In this document: positions 11,239 to 23,439 of the stretch, piece by piece
Numbering within the stretch: the first letter of the stretch is position 1
How the letters are laid out: every line of letters starts with the position of its first letter
Origin: Liquidambar formosana
Lineage: Eukaryota > Streptophyta > Magnoliopsida > Saxifragales > Altingiaceae
Length of the DNA stretch: 64,000 bases
Direction of reading: 5' to 3'
Assembly (NCBI GenBank): GCA_039720395.1
Contig: CM077820.1
Coordinates: 15,399,848 to 15,463,847, forward strand
Position numbers and translations under genes: made by a program
Notes under the pieces: generated by a model
Told to the model about the DNA's origin: nothing
The model's database searches: none
What the model saw: only the letters and a program-made list of their open reading frames with translations

Positions 11239-14200
11239 GTACGCTACCTAATTTTACAATTTTTAGGATCCTAATCACATTTAAAATCTTAAAAATCTAT
11301 ACTAGAGCGATGCTAATCAAATTAAAGGAGTATGCCTCTCTTATGAATCTAACGAGTATTGGCGCGCCATTCAAAATTAAATCGTGGTGTGGTCAACTTT
11401 ATCCCTCCCTAACGTTAGAGAATCCCCAACTCCAAGGTTGATACCACCCACTCTATGAAGCTAAATATATGCAACCAGGCGGTTTTCCATATACCAATTA
11501 CATATAATAATTTAATTAAATTCAAAACAACTTCATAAATCAAGTACGTCATTAAGTTGGTAAATCAAATTATACTAAAAATGAAAGAAACTTAAAGAAA
11601 AGAGAGGAGGGGGGAACAATAACAAGAGACAAAACAATAAATATCAAAATATCTTCTTTCTTTTTTTTCTTCTCTCTCTCAGTTTTCTTGGTAATGAAAC
11701 AAAAGTAAATATTTAACAAAAGTATTACCTCATAATCAAAGCTGAAATCAAGTCACATATAAAAATTAGTTAACCTAAAAAATAAAAATGCATGCTCAAG
11801 AGTTGGATGTGTTGCGCAAAAAGGAAAAAATTTATATTCTTACATGACGTTGTGTGCACAAGTGAACATTACTATATATTAATCAAAAAATAATTTTAAA
11901 ATAAAAATATTGGGAGATTGACTAAATGGTAGGTGAAAATAAAAGTAATTCCAAATAAAATGCCAAATCTCTCTTATTCCACTCAATTAATATAGTAATT
12001 ATAGACTTTAATCCCCAAAAGTGGGGATCTACCATTTGTCATTTTGATAATAACCATGCATGCTGCCCTTTTTACTTTTTATTTTTTATTTTTTATTTCT
12101 ATCCCACCTAAATGCAATTCTCACATTAAATTCATCCCTTATCTAGTTATCTCTTAAATTAAAAGTCTCAAAACATAATTCAAAAAGACCAATCATATAT
12201 ATATTTTTCAACTAAAATAATAATCATCTACACACTTAGATCTAGAAATTTTTATTTTATTTTGAAGATAGTACTAAATGTCTAAATGTTTGACATAATG
12301 AATAATCTGGAAAGTGATAACAATGAGAACATCAATCTTTTCAATAAAACAATAATTATAAATGGGTTTAAAAAGAATATCAAAATCAGGGAATGATGGG
12401 TTTCTCTTTTTTCTTTTTTTCTTTTTTAACAATCTTCATCCAACTTAGGAGAAAGACGATTGTGCATGTGTAGGTGAATTAAATTTAAATCATGTTTTTC
12501 TATAAATACCGAACAAAAAAAAAAAAAAAATAGAGAACCACCTTTTTTTCTCAACACAAAGGAGAAATAATAGAGTTGAGTTTTATTTAAGAAGGAGAAA
12601 GGAGACGGTGTGACAGAATTTGAGGAAAAAAAAGAAAAAAATTTACTGAAATGAAATAATGGACATTTGACCCTAAATCCCTTCTTTTTGGAATTAAAAT
12701 TCATTATTGCCACTTTGAATGAAATGTTAGAGTTTTAGCCTCCTTTTTAGGATTAATTTCATTTTGACCCATCATTTTGTCATTTTCCCAAAACTAATTC
12801 ACCAACACCTAAACACGGCCGTGATCCCCTTGCACCAACTTGTCAATCCATGCTAGCAGTAAGGTTAACGTAATCCACATCAAGACGCTTGAGGGAGGCT
12901 TCACAACTCCTCTTCACTAATTTGCATGCCTTGATTGCACCCTAAGAAGACCAAGCTGGTGGCAAGCTAGATTTCATCTCTCGACGAATGCTTTAAAACC
13001 CTGAAAGGATTGGATTCTCTTTGAATCAAAGCACCACTTTTAGAATCAAAGCATCGCATCACTGGCAAATCTAGTTGCCTGAGAACCAAATATCGCATTA
13101 CTCTCGAAATCCATCCACAAATCACAATCTTCATAAACAGAAACAGTAGAGATTGACAACAATGACCAACAAAAATGCAAAAAGAAAACATACTGATACC
13201 TACTATGATGCAGTTTTGGTTTTCATCACTTTTCTCTTATTGGAATATGTCACAATTTTCTAATGTGGGGTGTTTTTGCCATGGGCATTATATGAGACCG
13301 TAATGTTTTGTAAATGTAATCAAAGTAAGTCCATTGCGTGTGTGATAGCATTTTTCTTAAAAGCCCTTTAAAATAAGGGCAATTTAAGCTTGTAATAAAT
13401 GGTCTCATTTCAATTTGATTTGGTGATTGTGGGGATGTTTTTTGTCAAACTACTGGCTTGTGTGTTATGAAGTAACATGATCACGATCTAGTCACATAGC
13501 ATGTTGTCATTTACACAAGTAGTGAAGGTAATTACATGAGTAAATTCTCCCTGCTTAGGCTTATAATTTGACTTGACCATGGTAATCCCGTTCTATCTCG
13601 GGCCTATCATTGCTTTCAGTCTCAGTAGAGCGATGGTCCAGTTTTAGCCTTCCTATCCAATTAGCAGTCTATATTCAACAATAAGTTAGTAAAATAGCAT
13701 GTGATTTAATTTATTTATGAGCTAGTTTTTTAGTCCCTACATCAAGAATTATACACAAAATTACAAATAAGAGTGTCAACGTGTCATACAATGTCGTCTA
13801 ATATCTATTTGCTTGCCCTACATTTACCAAGTCGTTTTAAATGTTTTTGTGAACAAATTATGGTTAGAGTAAAAGAGACCATGTCAGATTATGAACATTT
13901 TTTTGCTCATTAGAGCAATAATAGATCATTCATAAGGTCATTATCACGAATAAAAGTTGAAATTCAAAATAGTAGCATTTTATGAATTTCTAAGAATTGA
14001 TTCTACAATAGCACCTATAGTAATGACTCCAACTTTTTTAAATATTCTAACTCAAGGTGATGGATTTATACCTTTAATACTATGTAAATTTTTTTGAATT
14101 GTTTAATTTTGAATTGAACACCCAAACATACTCTTTGTGTTTCTCAATCCCTACCTTCAATAATAGGGGCACCCAAGTATTTTCTCAAATTAAAATATTT

Positions 14201-15096
14201 CTTTATCCCAAGTTAACTGATAACCAGAGATCTAGTTATACACAAAAACTTAATTGAAGATTTATAAAAAGGGGTAGCTGTTGCCACCCGTTAACTTTCT
14301 TTGCACACTCTCACTTATTTTAAACTTGTCAAGGTATTATGAAAAATATAAAAAGTTTCCATGTAAGCTGGTTGCGTTGTCCACTAAAAAATATAATTTT
14401 GAATAACTTCGTAGGAGAAACTTATTCTAAAATCTATGGCCAAAAAATCCACTTATATGACAAATTTTGCAAACACAATAGCAACATGAATGAGACAATT
14501 AGACAATTTCATCTCGATTTTCATGCCCATCTGAACTTATAGTTTTAAAATCTCAATGACCGTAGTGGTAACAGTGGCAATGAGACAATTATTCTCATTA
14601 ATATCAGTAGGAATACGGGCAATATCTTTCTCAATATTTGTACAACCATAAAAACAAACCAATGTTACAATTGTACTTCATGAGTATAGAAATAGTTGGC
14701 ACTGGAATTTTATTTTACTATTTAATTTTTTTATCCCTTTCTTTTTTAATATATTTATTTTTCTTTTATTTCCATTTTTGTTATTGGTAGTACTGGGGTT
14801 TTAACAATATCAGTTCCAATTACCAAAGTTGTTTCATTCAAGACGGAACATGGAATATTGGAATATATGGAATCTCACCTGAATCTAATCAAAGCTTTCG
14901 AACTCTTAAATCGGATGTAGTCAATCAGATGAAACTGTGGGGTTCTCAGCTCAAAAAAAAACTAATTGCTGAAGAAAAATAAATTAAATCATTAGATTGG
15001 GGGTAGAAAAGGCTTAGAAGAATTGAAGTCCATTATATTTTATTTATTCAGATCAGTTTATATAAATCATTAACGCAATGAAGTAAATTTCCCCAG
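11239..15096 (+). other. NLR intron 3 (3.9 kb)
   Basis: The first about 140 bp repeat the start of the previous introns. The middle (about 11450-13190) is AT-rich with no recognised gene or clear element. From 13192 on it carries copies of blocks from intron 2, in a different order. It ends at CCCCAG (15096). Confidence 0.55.
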
Positions 15097-15876
15097 GATG
15101 CATTCCCTGCCTTGGATTCATTGACAATTGATGGTATCGGCAATTTCGAAGAGATGTGGTTCCCGCAATTTCCAGCTATGTCCTTTTCTCTACTGAAATC
15201 TCTCTCACTGTTCGGTTGTGACAAAGTTCTCAATATTGTTCTCCTCAATTTGCTACCGAGGTTACGGAATTTGGAGGAACTTAGTGTGGGAGAGTGTGAC
15301 TCAGTGGAAGAGTTAATTGAAGTGGAAGGGCTTACCGTCGAGAAAGGACGTGTAATCCAAACTCTGTCTCAGTTAACAGCATTGAGCTTATGGAAACTAC
15401 CCAAATTAAAGCATTTGTGGTGGGACAAGTGGATACCACATGGAACACTTGGCTTCCTAAATTTGAGAGAATTATCCATTTACAATTGCCACGGTGTGAA
15501 AAGTCTATTCTCACCTTACATAGCCAGCTGTCTTGTCCAACTCCAAGAGCTATACATTAATGAGTGCCAGATGATTGAGACGATAACTGCAGAGGAAAGA
15601 GAAGGAGAAGAAAACCGCATAGAGACTATTGTGTTTCCTCAGCTATACAAACTCCTACTTGAAAAGCTGCCAAAACTCATTAGTTTCTACACAGGAAATG
15701 ATAATTTGGCATTGCCATCGTTGGCAACATTAGAGTTGGTGGACTGTCCCAAAATGCAGACATTCTCTTTCAGATTCATAAGCACACCAAAGCTAGAAAA
15801 AGTTGAACTAGAAGACTATGAAGTGGTGTGGAAGGGTGACCTAAATAGCACCGTACAATACCTATTTCAGGAAAAG
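15097..15876 (+). other. NLR LRR exon 4
   Basis: 260 codons, open, phase 0, with regular LxxLxLxxC repeats (LSLFGCDKVLNIVLLNLLPR, LRELSIYNCHGVKSLFSPYI, LATLELVDCPKMQTF) and a GDLNSTVQYLFQEK end typical of the C-terminus of this NLR group. Donor AAAAG|GTACGC at 15877. Confidence 0.75.
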
Positions 15877-15941
15877 GTACGCATTACTATTGATGCTTCA
15901 TAAATTCTTTAAATTTGATTGATATCAAATTGCTCTTGCAG

Positions 15942-15965
15942 CCACCTGAAATGTATGGTGGGTGA
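15942..15965 (+). other. NLR terminal mini-exon (PPEMYGG-stop)
   Basis: After a 65-bp intron (15877-15941, acceptor CTCTTGCAG) the frame reads PPEMYGG and stops. The pyrimidine-rich acceptor and phase agreement support it. The alternative is that exon 4 reads through its donor and stops after VRITIDAS. Confidence 0.5.
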
Positions 15966-16919
15966 TTGACTAGATGAGGACCCAATGCATTGCGTGACTA
16001 AAAAGGATCCTAGCCCAATGGATAGGAGGGGACTTTTTCTGTTAGTTAATTCGATACGTTTTATACATATTTGTATACATGTATGTGAGAATATGGTCAA
16101 GTCACGCATATGTGATATAACTGCTTTCCATTGTCCTTACTCAGTATTCCTACCCTTTTTCTATTGCTAGTAAAAAAGAAACAATTTATATAAATTTCAG
16201 TTTTGAGCAAGGATACATAGAGGGTTCTATTACAACAAATGTGAAACATTCTCTTTAACTGCCTATTGTGGTCACCACTTGCACAAATGCCTTCCTAGAT
16301 AGGAGTGTTAAGAAAATTGACCTTGTCTAAGGTACTTTATAGATCTAATATCAGAAATAAAACTCTGGTTCTTTACTTGTATTCCATTCACCTATAAGTG
16401 AATCGATAATTGTGTCTCGTTTAACTTCAAATTTAGCAATAAAATTTACTTCTTAGAAGGACAATTGCATTCCCACCCGCCAAACCTTCCATATCCTGGC
16501 AACTTTTGACATATCAACAGTCCACCCTTCACATAAAACTGTTGAAGATTGTGAAGCAAGCTAGCTTTGTGTTTACTATATCTTTCACATTTTTAGAATA
16601 CAGTATGGAACTTGCACGGTTCCTCTTCCCTGTGGCCCCCCTCCTCTTACTTCTTGGCAACAATGAAGCTTTTATGCATGCATGCGCTTTTTATGCAACA
16701 ATTGATCCTAGAGAATTCTCTAATAAACTACAATTAAAATTGGTAAGATTATGGGGGATTTGAAATTGCAATTCCTAGACAGTTTGAACAATTTTAATAT
16801 TTTCGATATGGAGATTTCTATGTGACGCTAATTGGGAACAGTTTGAACAATTTGAAATCAAGATAGTTTGTGAACTACACATGTAGTGCAAACGCGACGC
16901 TGATTGAGACCGTTCATGA
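15966..16919. other. NLR 3' flank, no gene
   Basis: Possible poly(A)-signal-like AATAAA stretches occur, but no coding region is supported. A segment near 16105-16170 is present in inverted orientation near 24036-24100. A short hydrophobic frame (16506-16763) has no recognisable family features and I do not call it a gene. Confidence 0.4.
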
Positions 16920-17198
16920 GCAACACATGTGAAACTGAGATCCAACGATAAGTTAAATGTAGGAAGAGAATGGGCTGGTGTACCAGAAAAAAGTTTCTAT
17001 ATTGTATTTCAAGCTATCATATTCGCCCAAAAAAAAAAAAAAAAAAAAAAACAGAGGTTTTCTGGTTTCCTTCTTACATGGGTCACCATTCCCACTCTCA
17101 TAGTAAGATACTCTGTGTCTTGCAAGCATTTGCATTTTCAAAAAATCTCACAAGCTTCAAATGTTTAGAGTTACTAATTTTATTGTTTTTGTGGTCAG

Positions 17199-17390
17199 GG
17201 AAAATTAGATAGTGTTGTATCCAGTGGACAGGAGGTGCAGGAGGCAGAAGAAGAAAAAGAAGAAGGGGAAAAATTAAATAAGATGTCAAAAGAAGCAGAA
17301 AAAGCAGAAGAAGAGGTGGAGAGGGAAGAGAATGTAAGTGCTCAAGCAATTCAACAAGAAATATCAGAATTGGTAGAAGAGGAGGCATAA
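17199..17390 (+). CDS. candidate acidic exon, unknown protein
   Basis: After TCAG (17195-17198) an open stretch of 63 codons plus stop encodes a highly charged Glu/Lys segment: GKLDSVVSSGQEVQEAEEEK... EEEVEREENVSAQAIQQEIS.... A paralogue at 24335-24499 keeps the frame although the two differ by base changes and by gaps that are multiples of three. That pattern suggests past selection as coding sequence. I do not recognise the family; it may be the last exon of a gene whose other exons are lost or unrecognised. Confidence 0.35.
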   Translation, partial: GKLDSVVSSGQEVQEAEEEKEEGEKLNKMSKEAEKAEEEVEREENVSAQAIQQEISELVEEEA

Positions 17391-18071
17391 CCCTCACACT
17401 ATCAGATTGGCTCTCTGGAGGTAATCAATTTCAACTACTTTTACTGAAACCCAACTAGACACTTTTAAAGAGTTGTGTCATTGATTGTATCTTCACTGAG
17501 TCTATGTAGCTGAGAAATCGTTTATAAATTGTCTCCCTTCAACAATACGCACACAATAGAGATGGTTTGAAGATAACTAATCAATGAGAAGACTTTAGAT
17601 GTGATCTTGTCGAGGCTTGTGACCGACCAGCTTGGTTTAGAGTCTTTGTAGAGGGCTTGCCAATAGTTTTCTATGTCCCAACTCATGAACACTACGAAAG
17701 CATTCCTAGGATACAAGTTTCTTTCATTATGTTTCAAATGTCTATGTTCTTCATTGTTACATGGATTTTATAACAGGAGATCATGAAAGCTTTGCAACAT
17801 CCATGATCAAGCATTACACGAAATCCAGGCTCCTCTTCGTTTCTGAGCTCATCCTACTCTGGTGATGCTAAGTTGTCCTGCCATTCCTCGTGAACTGCCA
17901 ATACTTTCTATTCGTGCATTTGATATGACAACAGTCCCTTATTCCTTTCGCATAATGGATTGCTATTCCTGAAGATATGATATTTCTTGTTTATAAGGCT
18001 CTGCATTTATGCACGAAAAGTTGTAGCTGTGTGTTTGTTTACCTACAGCTTCCAAGCTCCCCCCATCACAC

Positions 18072-18072
<1 letters not shown>

Positions 18073-18103
<31 letters not shown>
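18073..18103. repeat. 31-base poly(C) tract
   Basis: An uninterrupted run of 31 C followed by TACCC and an A run. The equivalent places in the two sister repeats (near 19985 and 25250) lack the C run, so it is a private expansion of this copy or an assembly artefact. Confidence 0.8.
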
Positions 18104-18880
18104 TACCCAAAAAAAAAAAAAGAAGAAAAGAGAAACCTCTAGCAAATGTGTGATTCAGTTGTGTCACTTGTGTGTTTGGTATTTGATAAAGTACTGATAT
18201 TGAAAAACCAGTGGTTTGTATTGACATTTTGTGAAGATTTTCTTGATGATCTTTCATGCACATATTGCTTTATCTTCTTGATTAATACCGTGCTATATAT
18301 ATTTTCTTTTCTTTAATTCCTTGTATAGTGTATTCATAGTTGTTCAAAAAATATGAAATGGCTCAAGAGAGATGTCTAATGCTAAACACGAAACGCGTTC
18401 AGGCCAAATGACCATTCTACAACCTAATGAAGCTGAGGTCTATGGCTTGGTGGAAAAGGGTTTCAATAAAAAAAATTGGCAACCATCCATGCATAAATCT
18501 AAAAGAAGCCCTAAAGATTCATTATAGGCCTTTATATTATTGTAAAGCTTCATATGGTACTGGATTCATTAAAGAGAACATGATACCAAATAAATAAGTG
18601 GTAGATAACACAGGTATTCTGCCACAGCCACAAGTGAAATGTTCGTTTGCGCATCTCTGAAGTAATTTATGATATGGACGCCACTGGTATCAACAATTAC
18701 AAAAGACTCCATCTTGACTTACTTTCACGATCTAAAGAAGAGAACAGGGATCGAATCCAAAGGTTGTAAGGGTTGGATCTGTATCCAATCAGAAGGGTTA
18801 GTAGTGTATACATTGAAAATTATTGAGAAAAAAATATACATACAGAAAAAATGGAGGATGATATATTAAGAAGAATATGA

Positions 18881-19111
18881 TTTTTCGATGACAATGTTGA
18901 AACAGGGAGTGCAACTCAACAAGGCAGTTCAGTTGCAGAGGAGCATGAGAAAATCAAGGTGGAAAATCCTTCGAAGTTTGGAACCTTAAATCCCCATGTT
19001 TCCCTTGTAATATGATTTTAGGCTTCTAAAACAATTCGAACTGAAAAATCTGGCAAGGGAATTAGACAGAGGTACGCAGTTGAGATGGGATCAAGAATTG
19101 CAGGATCCTAG
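18881..19111 (+). CDS. candidate two-exon 3' end of an unrecognised gene
   Basis: Frame FFDDNVETGSATQQGSSVAE... (18881-18958) ends at AATCAAG|GTGG. A 63-bp intron ends TTTTAG at 19021, and the frame continues ASKTIRTEKSGKGIRQRYAV... to TAG at 19109-19111. Phases agree. The sister region in repeat copy 3 (near 25940-26140) is decayed. No family recognised; could be chance. Confidence 0.22.
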
Positions 19112-19554
19112 ACACAATTCTGATCCCCTTGGTTCACTAAATGAACCTGTGTGAAATATGAGTTTATTCATCACTTGATAGCTCATTTTCTTGAGCGTTT
19201 TGATTACTCTAATATTTACTTTATTTGCTTGCATATTAGCTCCACGGAGGGACATGGATGAGTTTTTTAAACTTGGAAACAGAGGAAACTTTTTAGACTT
19301 TTCGATCAATTCCCACGCACGGTGCCAAGTTAATACTCTCACAATCAGTGGCAGGATGAGAATGTCCTCTTAATTTGCTTCAATGTCATAAATGGATCCT
19401 GACGTGATGTCTGCTAAAGAATTCGATTAAATATACAGGCATAGCATTCAGGGCTGGGCCAGCAATTAAATCACGCATCGCCCAATGCGGACATTAGGTG
19501 CCCTAACGTTCATAAATTACTTAGGGAATGTGCAAATGAACATTCCCTAAAGAG

Positions 19555-20295
19555 GCTTTTGACGGACCACCTGGGTTTGAAGTCTTTGTAGAGGGCTTTG
19601 CCAATACTTTTCCTATGTCCCAATTCATGAACACTATGAGAGCATTCCTCGGACACAAGTTTCTTTCATTATGTTTCGAGTGTTTATGATCTTTATTATT
19701 ACATGGATTTCAGAAAAGGAGATCGTGCAAGCTTTGCAACATCCATGATCAAGCATTACGTGAAATCCATGCTTGTACTCTGCTGATTTTAAGTTGTCCT
19801 AACGTTCCTGGTGTAGGGCTAATACTTTCTATTCGTGCATTTCATACGACAAAAGTCCTTTGTTCCTTTCGCATAATGGATTGCTATTCTTGAAGATATG
19901 ATATTTCTTGTTTATGTGGCTCTACATTTGTGCATAAATAGTTGTAGCTGTATGTTTGTCTACCTGCATCTTCCAAACTCCTTGCCCAAAAAAAAAAGAA
20001 AGAAAAAAACAGAAGAGTAACCTCTCGCAAATGTGTGATTCAGTTGTGTATGTTTTTGGTATTTGATAAGTACTGATACTGGTTTGTATTGACATTTTGT
20101 GACGATTTTCTTGATGGTCGTTCATGCACATGTTGCTTTATCTTAGTGATTAAAACTTTGCTACATTTTCTTTTCTTTAATTCCTTGTAAAGTGTATTCA
20201 TAGTTGTCCAGAAAATAAGAAATGGCTCAAGAGAGATATCTAATGCTAAACGCATTCAATCCAATGGACCATTCGACAACATAATGAAGATGAGA
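19555..20295 (+). repeat. local segmental repeat, copy 2 (shorter)
   Basis: Matches about 17605-18420 and 24805-25570. It lacks the acidic exon and the poly(C) run. It lies directly upstream of the kinase pseudogene. Confidence 0.6.
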
Positions 20296-20369
20296 TCTGG
20301 CTTCACTCCTCATAATGGCTTCAATATATGTTTTTTTTTTTCAATATATGTTTTTTTTTTAATAACGGC

Positions 20370-21671
20370 TTCACTCCTCTTTCTTATATTGAAATCTGTT
20401 TATTCTGGGATTCTTCTAACAGCGATCGCACTAGCCCGGTATGCTTCCTACATAATCAAAGGTACGGTTCAGCTCTTGTTTTGAGATAAAAATGAACGGA
20501 AAAGGTCCTAAAAAAGCATTTAAAATATATATAATGACTACTAAAATGCAAAGATTATTTTCTACTTGTTTGTGACCAAATGACCACTTACGTTGATGTA
20601 CTGTGTGTTGGTTGGGAATACTATGATTCACTGCATTGTTCATATACAAGCACCGGCAGAGACACTTATTAGTTGATGATATGATTGAAGAGTTCCTTCA
20701 AAGTCACAATAATTTCATACCAATTAGATATTCCTATTCACAAATAAAGAAGATGACCAACGGTTTCAAGGATAAGTTAGGTCAAGGAGGCTTTGGCTTG
20801 TGTACAAAGGAAAGACACGAAGTGGGCATCTGATAACAATAAAGGTCCTAGGCACATCAAAAACTAATGAAGTTGCTACGATTGGAAGGATTCATCATGT
20901 TAATGTGGTGCGACTTATCGGATTTTGTGTAGATGGATCAAAACGGGCTCTTATTTATGATTTCATGGCTAATGGGTCTCTAGATAAGTTCATTTTTCCT
21001 AAAGGAGAAAAGCTCAACCCTCTAAGTTGGGAGAGAACCTATCTGATTGGGCTAGGAGTGGCTCAAGGGATTGAATACTTGCATAGAGGCTGTGATATAT
21101 ATACAAATTCTGCACTTTGATATCAAGCCACACAACATTCTTCTTGATGAAAATTTTATCCCAAAAGTTTCAAATTTTGGTCTTGCAAAATTATATCCAA
21201 TAGTTGATAGTATTGTTTCTCTCACTATTGCTCGGGGAACACGAGGTTACATTGCTCCAAAATTGTTCTATAAAACCATTGGAGGCATCTCATATAAGGC
21301 TGATGTTTATAGTACGTTTTGGTATGTTGTTGATGGAAATGATTGGGAAAAGGAAGAATATAGATGCATTTGTAGAGCACTCGAGTCAAATATACTTTCC
21401 ATTGTGGATCTATGATCAAATCAGTCAAGGTAACGATAGTGAATTAGGAGATGCCAATGAAGATGAGAAAAAAATTGCAAAGAAGCTAATTATAGTTGCG
21501 CTTTGGTGCACACAATTGAACCCTATGGATCGTCCTATAGAAGGTGAGGTTGAATTGCTACGAATGCCTCCGAAGCCTCTTCTAAATCCACAGGACATGT
21601 CAGTTGTGGATCACACAGATAACTACCCAAGAGGGGCACCAGTTGTGGATCGTACAGTTGTGGACATGTAA
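20370..21671 (+). pseudogene. LRK10-like (Lr10/LRK10L-2 type) receptor kinase, broken
   Basis: A transmembrane-type exon (SGILLTAIALARYASYIIK, donor AAAG|GTACGG near 20462) is followed from about 20630 by FIYKHRQRHLL...IEEFLQSHNNFIPIRYSYSQIKKMT, the juxtamembrane signature of rust-resistance-like LRK10 kinases. The kinase domain follows in pieces: glycine loop GQGGFG with a one-base loss after it (about 20800), GHLITIKVL lysine, a short loss before [20 protein letters not shown], a TA-rich insertion before [13 protein letters not shown] (about 21100), NFG instead of DFG (21170s), GTRGYIAPK, and another frameshift near 21315 before [14 protein letters not shown]. The extracellular exon is not seen. 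Multiple frameshifts and loss of the DFG aspartate make this non-functional. Confidence 0.85.
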
Positions 21672-21672
21672 G

Positions 21673-22289
21673 GTAGCTTTTCATTGTATAAATTCTGTCT
21701 CATAATGATATAGATTTGATTTTCAACCCTATGTAAGAATTTGGGGTACCGACTTGGTACTTTTAATTAAGCACAGTAGTTCAAATTGTTGTCATGTTCT
21801 CTTTAATTATTTTGCTATTGATCATATCCAACAAGCATGAGTTGGGTCTAGAATGGGATTGGTTCTATTTAATATTTTTTTTCCCTAATGAGTACATCAT
21901 ATCTATTATTTAATACACCCATTTATATGTCTCGTAATGTAAAGAAACGAAAATAAATAAAAATGATCAATCGCACACATTTTGCACCCCTACACACCAC
22001 ATACTTATCTTATAAAATGAACCGGGAAAACCAAAATGGCTGGTTGCTAGTCTTTACGCTAAAAGGGGGACGGGATGCTTAGGCCACTATGCCTGCACCT
22101 TGATTCAGTACACTCATTGGTCCAAAGACTATTATTACCCATAGGGCGTGCAGTAAAATTGATGATGATATCTGAGGATTTGTCTTGTCGTCTCGAGTTT
22201 TGACTGCTTCTACTTAGTTTGAGTGGATAAGTTTCAAGTCATTGCTTTCTAAACAAAGGGGAGTGCAGTTTAAACATCAGTTTTAGCTT
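21673..22289. other. intergenic, nothing recognised
   Basis: Follows the kinase pseudogene; may include its 3' untranslated region. No further gene or element boundary seen. Confidence 0.4.
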
Positions 22290-23110
22290 CGATTTTTGCA
22301 CATATTTCATGGGAGGTGAAATGCATGCATCATATTTTCGCCACGTTGGAATCAACCGCACACACTGATGCTGAAAAGATGCACAGAATATGACCTCTGT
22401 CATCCCACAAAACTCCTCCAGCCAATGCCCCCAGGTCCGGGCTTACCCACCACGGATCCACCGATATTGAATATTAACTCATCTACGTTGGGAGGACTCC
22501 ACGCGACGGCAGCTCTGATTCTCCTTTTTCTAATGCAACAACCCTTCACACCATCATTAGCTCTGACGAAGTCAGACACAAAGTACCCTAACTCTGATTC
22601 GTATGCTTTCTCCACAACCTTCGACGAAACTATTACAATAAGAGAGAATGAAGAAGATGGGGTAGAGACCCTTGTATTAAGTATGTATAATCTACAGAAA
22701 GAGACCTATTGATAGGCACAGAATGTGCAGCACAAGTATTGTGCAAGGCAATTAGTATATGGTACAGGGTACTGGACAGTACCTTGAAAATTTTCTTGTT
22801 TCTCGCCAACTAAATGTACCAGAACACGGCATAAATGATAGCATCCCATATCATTTAGAACATATCATTTAGATTTTTTGGGACAGCACCAATAAATTCC
22901 CCACCAATTAAAAAATCTCGACCAAATAGACGATGCCCATTGGCAATAAAGAAATAAATGATCGCTTGATCGACATCCTCTTCTGCAAGAGAGCAGAAGG
23001 ACCAAATGGTGTCTGCATCTGCGGGAATTATCTGCCTTTCTTCAGTAGCTATTTCGTGGGTGAATGGAAAAGATAAGATATGGAAATACAATTTGATTAT
23101 CAATGAAATC
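22290..23110 (-). pseudogene. LINE ORF2 remnant (C-terminal RNase H region)
   Basis: Read on the minus strand, residues from about 22690 down to 22290 follow the plant LINE RNase H plan: DFVRANDGVKGCCIRKRRIR, AWSPPNVDELIFNIGGS, GKPGPGGIG, then after a frameshift GVLWDDRGHILCIFSAS. The part 23103-22855 has a tract like GAVPKNLNDMF that fits the region before RNase H. Stops and frameshifts show decay. No poly(A) or target duplication was located. Confidence 0.6.
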
Positions 23111-23129
23111 CCGATTCTATTGGATAATA

Positions 23130-23430
23130 GTGCATCTGTTTTGTTTTGCCACGCTCTAAGCTAGCTCTTTTTTGCCCTGAGCTTTGAAGAGAGTATCATG
23201 TCTTCAAGTCCTCTGTTTCGGGTCTTCCTCTGTTTTCAGGTTTGGCGGTGTCTTGGTTGTGTCCTTGTAATTTAATTTGTTAGGATTTCTTAATGTTGTT
23301 TATCTCTCTCTAGTGTGGTTTATTTTTTGCTGGGGTCTGCTGTTCTGTATTTATCACTATTTTTATTAATAAAATGTTGACTTGTTGCATACACCCCTCC
23401 CGCCCCCCAAAAAAAAAAAAAAAAAAAAAA
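23130..23430 (+). mobile_element. possible LINE 3' end with poly(A)
   Basis: T-rich untranslated-type sequence ends with ATTAATAAAATG, then a C-rich stretch and a run of about 27 A near 23409-23435. The arrangement fits the 3' end of a + strand LINE or a processed copy. No coding part is recognised. Confidence 0.3.
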
Positions 23431-23439
23431 AAAAACACA

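Larger units (their letters stand above)
3986..15965 (+). pseudogene. CC-NBS-LRR (CNL) disease-resistance gene with nonsense codon and frameshift
   Basis: NLR of the RPS2/RPS5 / At4g27190-like type, cytoplasmic immune receptors that switch with bound nucleotide. From ATG 3986 (MAVDIV...): CC region codons 1 to about 140, P-loop GMGGVGKTT at about codon 166, kinase-2 LDDIW at about 245, GLPLA at about 329, RNBS-D-like LLCSLFPE, and IHD in place of MHD near 5328. Leucine-rich repeats run from about 5460. Two lesions: an in-frame TGA at 4304-4306 (codon 107, just before SKKAKE) and a one-step frameshift near 5234, after which the same protein continues in the frame of 5226-6785. Proposed exons: 3986-6785, 6917-7288, 10612-11238, 15097-15876, 15942-15965, all joined in phase 0 and ending PPEMYGG-stop. 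With both lesions it cannot give a full NLR unless read through or edited. Confidence 0.85.
16920..19050 (+). repeat. local segmental repeat, copy 1
   Basis: This stretch matches 24120-26110 over most of its length and, from about 17605 to 18420, also matches 19555-20295. Shared landmarks include GCATAATGGATTGCTATTC, ATGATATTTCTTGTTTAT and TGACATTTTGTGA. It contains the candidate acidic exon at 17199 and a 31-base C run. Confidence 0.65.

Noticed and set aside
17098..17397. Minus-strand Leu/Pro-rich ORF
   Set aside because: Complement of the GAA/GAG-rich acidic frame; composition artefact.
22368..22712. 114-codon + strand open frame as a gene
   Set aside because: The opposite strand encodes a recognisable LINE RNase H region, so the + frame is a shadow.
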